This document shows, in pieces, positions 6,195 through 10,267 of a DNA stretch of 10,267 nt. The DNA comes from Sulfurovum sp. GTDB lineage: Bacteria; Campylobacterota; Campylobacteria; Campylobacterales; Sulfurovaceae. The stretch is from positions 1 through 10,267 of the forward strand of contig JAGGRU010000161.1 of assembly GCA_021159425.1 (NCBI GenBank). The letters are read 5' to 3'. Position 1 is the first letter of the stretch, and the number at the start of each line of letters is the position of its first letter. A program made the position numbers and the translations under genes. A model generated the notes under the pieces. It ran no database searches and was not told the DNA's origin. It was given only the letters and a program-made list of their open reading frames with translations.

Positions 6195-7262
6195 CTATAG
6201 TCCTGCTTCTGTAATGGCTTCTGTTCTTGCATGCGCCATAAGTGGTTCAAAGACAAGTTTGAGACTGCCGTTACTCATGATGTCATCCAGTGCATAGAGT
6301 GTAAGCCCTATACGGTGGTCGGTGAGTCTGTTTTGTGGATAGTTGTAAGTACGTATCTTCTCTGAACGCGAACCTGAACCTACCTGGAGTTTTCTCTGGC
6401 TGGATGACTCATCTAAACTTTTTTGCAGGGCTGCTTCATAGACTCTGGCTTTAAGAACCTTCATTGCTTTGGCTTTGTTTTTGTGTTGTGACTTTTCATC
6501 TTGGATGGCTGCGACTATCCCTGTAGGGAGGTGTGTTAACCGTACTGCAGAGTCTGTGGTGTTGACTGACTGTCCACCACAGCCACTTGAACGATAGGTA
6601 TCCATTTTGATTTCATTGGGCTTGATGTCAACTTCAACATCATCTACTTCAGGGATGACAGCTACAGTAATGGCGGAAGTGTGTACGCGTCCTTGTGTTT
6701 CAGTGTCAGGGACACGCTGAACACGGTGTATGCCACCTTCATACTTAAGCTCTGCATAGACATTTTCTCCCGATATCTGTGCAATAAGCTCTTTATATCC
6801 ACCCGCTGTTCCATCATTACTACTGATAATTTCCATTTTCCATCCTGCCTGCTCCGCATAGCGAGAATACATACGGAAGACATCTGCAACAAAGAGTGCT
6901 GCTTCATCCCCGCCTGCACCTGCTCTGAGTTCAAGTAAAATGTTTTTGTCATCATTCTTGTCTTTTGGAAGCATAAGTATTTTGATCTCACTCTCCAGTG
7001 CAGGAAGCATAGGCTCCAGTTCGGAAAGTTCTTCCCTTGCAAGATCACCAAGTTCTGCATCCCCAAGAAGTTCTTTATTTTCTTCTATAGAATCGGCTGT
7101 TTCGATGTAAAGTTTTGCTTTTTCAACAAGATCATTAAGTCCTGACTGTTCTTTGGAGAGTTCTGTCATACGGGAAATATCACTTGCAATGTCCGGAGAA
7201 CTTAAAAGTTCAGTAATTTCATTATGTCTCTTGATAAAGGGTTGGAGTTTTTCTTTGAACAT
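6195..7262 (-). CDS. prfA: peptide chain release factor 1
   Basis: RF1 recognises UAA and UAG stop codons in the ribosome and triggers release of the finished protein. The 355-residue length fits the family (about 360). The stop-codon-reading PxT motif is PDT at 185-187, and the catalytic GGQ is at 229-231 inside [15 protein letters not shown]. The conserved C-terminal part with HKNKAKA (260-266) and RTYNYPQ (304-310) is intact. The residue before GGQ is cysteine, where E. coli has alanine. The gene follows rpsT after 78 nt; rpsT-prfA adjacency also occurs in Helicobacter pylori. The ribosome site before the ATG at 7262 is weak. Its own stop is TAG, a codon read by RF1. Confidence 0.98.
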   Translation of the reverse strand: MFKEKLQPFIKRHNEITELLSSPDIASDISRMTELSKEQSGLNDLVEKAKLYIETADSIEENKELLGDAELGDLAREELSELEPMLPALESEIKILMLPKDKNDDKNILLELRAGAGGDEAALFVADVFRMYSRYAEQAGWKMEIISSNDGTAGGYKELIAQISGENVYAELKYEGGIHRVQRVPDTETQGRVHTSAITVAVIPEVDDVEVDIKPNEIKMDTYRSSGCGGQSVNTTDSAVRLTHLPTGIVAAIQDEKSQHKNKAKAMKVLKARVYEAALQKSLDESSSQRKLQVGSGSRSEKIRTYNYPQNRLTDHRIGLTLYALDDIMSNGSLKLVFEPLMAHARTEAITEAGL

Positions 7263-7301
7263 AGGCGTTCTTTGTGTTGGATTGTAAGAATATAAATAGA
7301 A

Positions 7302-7331
7302 CCTGTCGCATGGACGGGTCGCTATAGCGTC
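7302..7331. repeat. GC-rich inverted repeats between rpsT and prfA
   Basis: This stretch holds a perfect 10-bp palindrome CGCTATAGCG (7320-7329) and a second imperfect hairpin (7302-7307 with 7313-7318), in otherwise AT-rich DNA. On the minus strand a T-rich stretch (about 7288-7301) follows the second hairpin. It could weaken read-through from rpsT into prfA, act as an mRNA processing site, or mask the prfA ribosome site. Role is inference. Confidence 0.35.
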
Positions 7332-7340
7332 AAAAACTGC

Positions 7341-7610
7341 TTACGCAGCTTCGATTTTGTTTACCATTTTATGAAGACGGCTTACTTTTCTAGCTGCAGT
7401 TGTTTTTTTGATGAAACCTTTGCTTACCAGTGAGTGGATTTGTTTGTTAGCTGTTGTGAAAGCTGCTGTCGCTGCTGTTTTATCTGCTGCTTCTACTGCT
7501 TCGTGTACCGCTTTAACGATATTTTTGATTCTTGTTCTGTAATATCTGTTTCTTTCAGTTTTTACAGCAGTTTGTAAAATACGTTTTTTAGCTGATTTAT
7601 TGTTTGCCAT
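7341..7610 (-). CDS. rpsT: 30S ribosomal protein S20
   Basis: S20 binds 16S rRNA and helps assemble the small ribosomal subunit. The 89-residue protein starts [11 protein letters not shown], as is usual for S20, is rich in K, R and A, and shows the conserved N-terminal R-N-R-Y-Y-R region (21-25) and the C-terminal [16 protein letters not shown] segment (64-79). Length matches the family. An AAAGGAA site lies 8 to 9 nt before the ATG. It is the first gene of the minus-strand run and lies head to head with glmM across about 180 nt, so its promoter must be in that gap. Confidence 0.98.
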   Translation of the reverse strand: MANNKSAKKRILQTAVKTERNRYYRTRIKNIVKAVHEAVEAADKTAATAAFTTANKQIHSLVSKGFIKKTTAARKVSRLHKMVNKIEAA

Positions 7611-7645
7611 TAGGGTAATTCCTTTAAAATTGTTGTTATCACTTA

Positions 7646-7687
7646 GTTATAGAGTGAAAATAGTTCGCGAATAATACCTAAAAAAAG
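7646..7687 (-). promoter_or_regulatory. candidate promoter(s) for rpsT
   Basis: Reading the minus strand, a TATTAT box (7677-7672) directly follows a T-run ending in AGG (7687-7678), resembling the T-rich plus -10 layout of Campylobacterota promoters. A second possible -10 box, TATAAC, lies at 7651-7646, nearer the gene. Neither has a clear -35. Divergent arrangement requires a promoter here, but which box is used cannot be decided. Confidence 0.4.
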
Positions 7688-7760
7688 ATTAAAAATATAT
7701 TAACTCTGGGTAAAACAGACTTTTTGTAGTGATATTTAGTGTGCTTAATCATATTTCGGT

Positions 7761-7786
7761 TAAAATAAAGGAATACAATTTAAGGA
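7761..7786 (+). promoter_or_regulatory. glmM -10 box and ribosome-binding site
   Basis: TAAAAT at 7761-7766 is a probable -10 element preceded by T-rich sequence. AAGGA at 7782-7786 is the Shine-Dalgarno site. It is 1 nt from the ATG at 7788 but 7 nt from the TTG at 7794, which favours the TTG as start. Confidence 0.5.
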
Positions 7787-7793
7787 AATGATT

Positions 7794-9131
7794 TTGACAC
7801 TTTTTGGAACAGATGGCGTACGTGGAAAAGCAGGTAAAAAAGTGAGTGCAGTCAATGCAATGCGTTTGGCTATGGCAACAGGAATATATTTTAGAAAATT
7901 TTCTAAAACAAACAGGATATTGGTTGGAAAAGATACCAGACGCAGTGGTTACATGATCGAGAATGCTATGGTGTCAGGACTGACTGCTGTAGGTTTTGAT
8001 GTGATCCAGATTGGTCCTATGCCAACGCCTGCTATTGCATTCTTAACAGAAAATATGCGTTGTGATGCAGGGATCATGATTTCTGCAAGCCACAATCCTT
8101 ATTATGATAACGGCATAAAGTTTTTTGACTGCGAAGGAAATAAACTTAATCGTGATAAAGAGATAGAGATCGAAGCGATCTATGAAGATGATGCTGCGAT
8201 AGAAGCTGCACAGGCGACAGATAAAAATATAGGTAAATCCAAAAGAATTGATGATGTGATCGGACGATATATTGTGCATATTAAAAACTCTTTTCCCCGG
8301 CCTCTCACTTTGGCAGGGAAGCGGATAGTGATAGATTGTGCCAATGGTGCAGGGTATATTATTGGACCAACGATATTATCTGAACTTGGTGCAGAAGTTG
8401 TTGTGATCGGGAATAAGCCGGATGGTTTTAACATTAATGAAGGTTGTGGTGCTACTGCTCCTGAATATCTTGCCAAAGTAGTGCTTGACAAACGTGCTGA
8501 TGTAGGAATAGCGTTGGATGGTGATGCAGACAGACTTGTCATGGTGAATGAAAAAGGTGAAATTGTTGACGGTGATAAGCTGATGGCTGTTTTGGCGGTG
8601 CATTTGAAAAATGAAGGCACACTAAAAGGTGACGGTATGGTCGCGACTGTTATGAGCAATGAAGGATTGGGTGAGTATCTCTCTTCAAAAGGACTTGTCT
8701 TGCATCGTGCTGCAGTAGGTGATAAAAACGTGGTTGAAATGATGCAAAAAGAAGGTATAAATTTTGGTGGAGAACAGAGTGGGCATGTGATCTTTTCTGA
8801 TTATGCAAAGACAGGGGATGGGATTGCAAGTGCATTGCAGGCTTTAGCATATCTTGTAGGCACAGGGTTAAAAGCAAGTGAAGTGTTTAACCCTTATGAC
8901 TCATACCCTCAAATGCTGGTTAATTTACTGGTTGATGAAAAAAGACCTTTTGAAGAGATCGAGGGGATTGATGCTTTGAAAGAGAAGGTTGAGTCTCAAG
9001 GGATGCGTCATCTCTTCAGATATTCCGGTACTGAAAACAAGATCCGCCTGCTTCTTGAAGGTAAAGATAAGAAGGCACTTGAAAAAATGATGGAAGAGTG
9101 TAAAACATTTTTTAAAGGTGCGCTTGTTTAA
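7794..9131 (+). CDS. glmM: phosphoglucosamine mutase
   Basis: GlmM converts glucosamine 6-phosphate to glucosamine 1-phosphate, feeding UDP-N-acetylglucosamine for peptidoglycan and lipopolysaccharide. Counted from the TTG start, it has 445 residues, the same length as the Helicobacter pylori enzyme as I recall it. Features in order: [11 protein letters not shown] near the N-terminus, the phosphoserine loop ISASHNP with S99, the Mg-binding DGDADR (242-247), GGEQSGH (325-331, sugar recognition) and [10 protein letters not shown] (409-418, phosphate binding). The TTG is preferred because AAGGA is 7 nt upstream and the product then starts M-T-L-F-G-T-D-G, in register with relatives. Using the ATG at 7788 adds two residues and puts the ribosome site only 1 nt away. 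The stop overlaps the lspA start by one base. Confidence 0.97.
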   Translation: MTLFGTDGVRGKAGKKVSAVNAMRLAMATGIYFRKFSKTNRILVGKDTRRSGYMIENAMVSGLTAVGFDVIQIGPMPTPAIAFLTENMRCDAGIMISASHNPYYDNGIKFFDCEGNKLNRDKEIEIEAIYEDDAAIEAAQATDKNIGKSKRIDDVIGRYIVHIKNSFPRPLTLAGKRIVIDCANGAGYIIGPTILSELGAEVVVIGNKPDGFNINEGCGATAPEYLAKVVLDKRADVGIALDGDADRLVMVNEKGEIVDGDKLMAVLAVHLKNEGTLKGDGMVATVMSNEGLGEYLSSKGLVLHRAAVGDKNVVEMMQKEGINFGGEQSGHVIFSDYAKTGDGIASALQALAYLVGTGLKASEVFNPYDSYPQMLVNLLVDEKRPFEEIEGIDALKEKVESQGMRHLFRYSGTENKIRLLLEGKDKKALEKMMEECKTFFKGALV

Positions 9132-9580
9132 TGCGGGCTTTCTTTGTTTTTTTACTTGTTGTTATAGGCACATTCATTATTGATCAAAATATTAAAATGC
9201 TTTTTGTTGAAGGTTATTACCGTGCAGGTGAGTGTATAGACTTGGAGCTGCACTATAATAAAGGTGTTGCCTTTTCAATGTTATCTTTTATAGGACCGTA
9301 TTTGAAATGGATACAGAGTCTTTTGATCGTTGGGATCATGTACTTTGTGTTAAAAGAGGGATATTTAAAGCGTTATGCTTTTCCTGTAGGACTGCTTATT
9401 GGCGGTGCCCTTGGAAATGTGTATGATCGTTTTGTACATGAAGGAGTTGTGGATTATATTGCCTGGCATTGCGGATTTAATTTTGCAGTGTTTAACTATG
9501 CAGATGTGGCGATAGATCTTGCCGTTGCATGGATACTTGTCATGGTTTATTTTTTTCCAGAGGAATCTGAAGAAAAATGA
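9131..9580 (+). CDS. lspA: lipoprotein signal peptidase (signal peptidase II)
   Basis: LspA cleaves the signal peptide from prolipoproteins in the inner membrane after the lipid is added to the cysteine. The 149 residues contain about four membrane segments (near 3-19, 55-74, 83-97 and 126-143). Conserved motifs are DQNIK (18-22), HYNKGVAFSML (41-51), GGALGNVYDR (91-100), GVVDYI (105-110) and FNYAD (121-125); D108 and D125 are the aspartate catalytic pair by comparison with the Pseudomonas enzyme. The ATG shares its A with the glmM stop (TAATG). glmM next to lspA is also seen in Helicobacter and Campylobacter. The next gene overlaps its stop by 4 nt (ATGA), so all three are probably co-translated. 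Confidence 0.97.
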   Translation: MRAFFVFLLVVIGTFIIDQNIKMLFVEGYYRAGECIDLELHYNKGVAFSMLSFIGPYLKWIQSLLIVGIMYFVLKEGYLKRYAFPVGLLIGGALGNVYDRFVHEGVVDYIAWHCGFNFAVFNYADVAIDLAVAWILVMVYFFPEESEEK

Positions 9581-10267
9581 GAATAGTTTTTTTCTTTCTC
9601 ATTTTTCTTGGATCACTAAATGCAGGAATATTCCCTGTAGATATTACGCCAAGTAAAAAAGATCATGTTTTTATGGGGATAAAAATACTTGATCAGAGAC
9701 AACTTGTTTTCCAAAATATAAATGATGTGAAGTTTTCTGAAATTTCAGATCTCGCCTATTACCCCAAAAATCAAAAACTTTTTATGATAAGTGATGAGGG
9801 GAAACTTTTTATTTTTAAAGCAAAGTTTGGTGATAAAATAGAGTTGTTGGAGCCAAAGGATGCAGTGAAACTGAGAAAGAAAAATGCTAAAAAGTTTAAG
9901 AAATGGCGAAAAGACTCTGAGGGGTTAACACTTGATAATAGAGGAAGACTGCTTATCTCTTTTGAGGGCAGAGCAAAAATAGGCTGGTTTCATAAAAACT
10001 CTGCACAATACGGACAAATGATAAAAAAATACAGATTGCCAAAAGAGTTACAAGATCCTAAAAACTATAGAAGCAGAAATAAATCATTGGAAGCACTTGC
10101 CTGGCACCCAAAGTATGGAGTGTTGACTGCTGCTGAGTGGCCACTTAAAAAATATCATAAAAAAAGACAAACAGTTTATGCCTTAAATGGTAAAAAATGG
10201 CACTTTAAAGCGGAACCGGAAGCCAGATCTGCAATATCTGCCATGGAAGTGATGGATGATGGAAACT
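9577..10267 (+). CDS. phytase-like esterase (SdiA-regulated/phytase-like beta-propeller), 3' end cut by window
   Basis: An open frame of 230 codons runs to the window edge with no stop. It begins with a signal peptide (1-16, SLNA cleavage), so the product is periplasmic or secreted. Repeated motifs fit the 'esterase-like activity of phytase' family (PF13449), a beta-propeller: SEISDLAYYP (54-63), LFMISDEGKLF (68-78), DSEGLTLDNRGRLLISFEG (113-131) and KSLEALAWHP (169-178). A basic stretch of K and R lies at 98-112. The ATG overlaps the lspA stop by 4 nt (ATGA), so it is translated with glmM and lspA. The substrate is unknown; family members are often annotated without experimental support. Domain call moderately sure, function unknown. 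Confidence 0.75.
   Translation, partial: MRIVFFFLIFLGSLNAGIFPVDITPSKKDHVFMGIKILDQRQLVFQNINDVKFSEISDLAYYPKNQKLFMISDEGKLFIFKAKFGDKIELLEPKDAVKLRKKNAKKFKKWRKDSEGLTLDNRGRLLISFEGRAKIGWFHKNSAQYGQMIKKYRLPKELQDPKNYRSRNKSLEALAWHPKYGVLTAAEWPLKKYHKKRQTVYALNGKKWHFKAEPEARSAISAMEVMDDGN

Noticed and set aside
7611..7793. Small RNA or riboswitch in the rpsT-glmM gap
   Set aside because: Only promoter-like boxes and ribosome sites are visible; no stable fold was found by eye.
8180..8659. Open frame of 159 codons on the minus strand inside glmM
   Set aside because: It is fully antisense to well conserved glmM sequence and is rich in S, P and T as expected for a reverse-strand shadow; no ribosome site or neighbour supports it.

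Overview
The window looks like chromosomal DNA of a sulfur-oxidising member of the Campylobacterota (formerly Epsilonproteobacteria), most likely a Sulfurovum- or Sulfurimonas-like bacterium. The evidence is the low GC content, a prfA-rpsT / glmM-lspA block whose proteins closely resemble Helicobacter and relatives, T-rich promoter-like sequences with TATAAT-type boxes, and a SoxYZ pair next to a c-type cytochrome. Phylum assignment is fairly secure; genus is inference.

Left part (1-3273, + strand): a sulfur-oxidation gene run. It opens with the C-terminal part of a c5-type cytochrome, possibly SoxD, cut by the window edge. Then come soxY (Tat signal, C-terminal GGCGG carrier arm), soxZ, a secreted or membrane-anchored metallo-beta-lactamase-fold hydrolase resembling SoxH, a periplasmic thioredoxin-like protein resembling SoxW, and a small MOSC-domain protein. 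From soxY onward gaps are 5 to 61 nt, which suggests one transcript. A strong stem-loop with a GTAA tetraloop separates the cytochrome from soxY. No soxX, soxA or soxB is present, as expected if this is the soxCD-YZ half of the split Sox system known in Campylobacterota.

Middle part (3318-5147, + strand): two exported proteins of unknown role. One is a tetratricopeptide-repeat protein with a 42-residue (126-nt) period still recognisable in the DNA. The other carries two DUF302 domains, of which the first lacks the two cysteines present in the second. The gap before the DUF302 gene holds two TATAAT boxes on the arms of an inverted repeat.

Right part: a minus-strand group, in transcription order rpsT, prfA, a periplasmic thioredoxin-like gene and an unrecognised 155-residue cytoplasmic protein (7610 down to 5280), diverges from a plus-strand group glmM, lspA and a phytase-like esterase gene cut by the right edge (7794 to 10267). 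The last two genes of the minus group and all three of the plus group overlap by 1 or 4 nt, pointing to translational coupling. The glmM start is best placed at a TTG codon.

No tRNA, rRNA, CRISPR array, insertion sequence or attachment site was recognised. The most interesting points are the MOSC and thioredoxin genes attached to soxYZ, the cytochrome-soxY hairpin, the uneven tandem DUF302 protein and the coupled thioredoxin/unknown pair.
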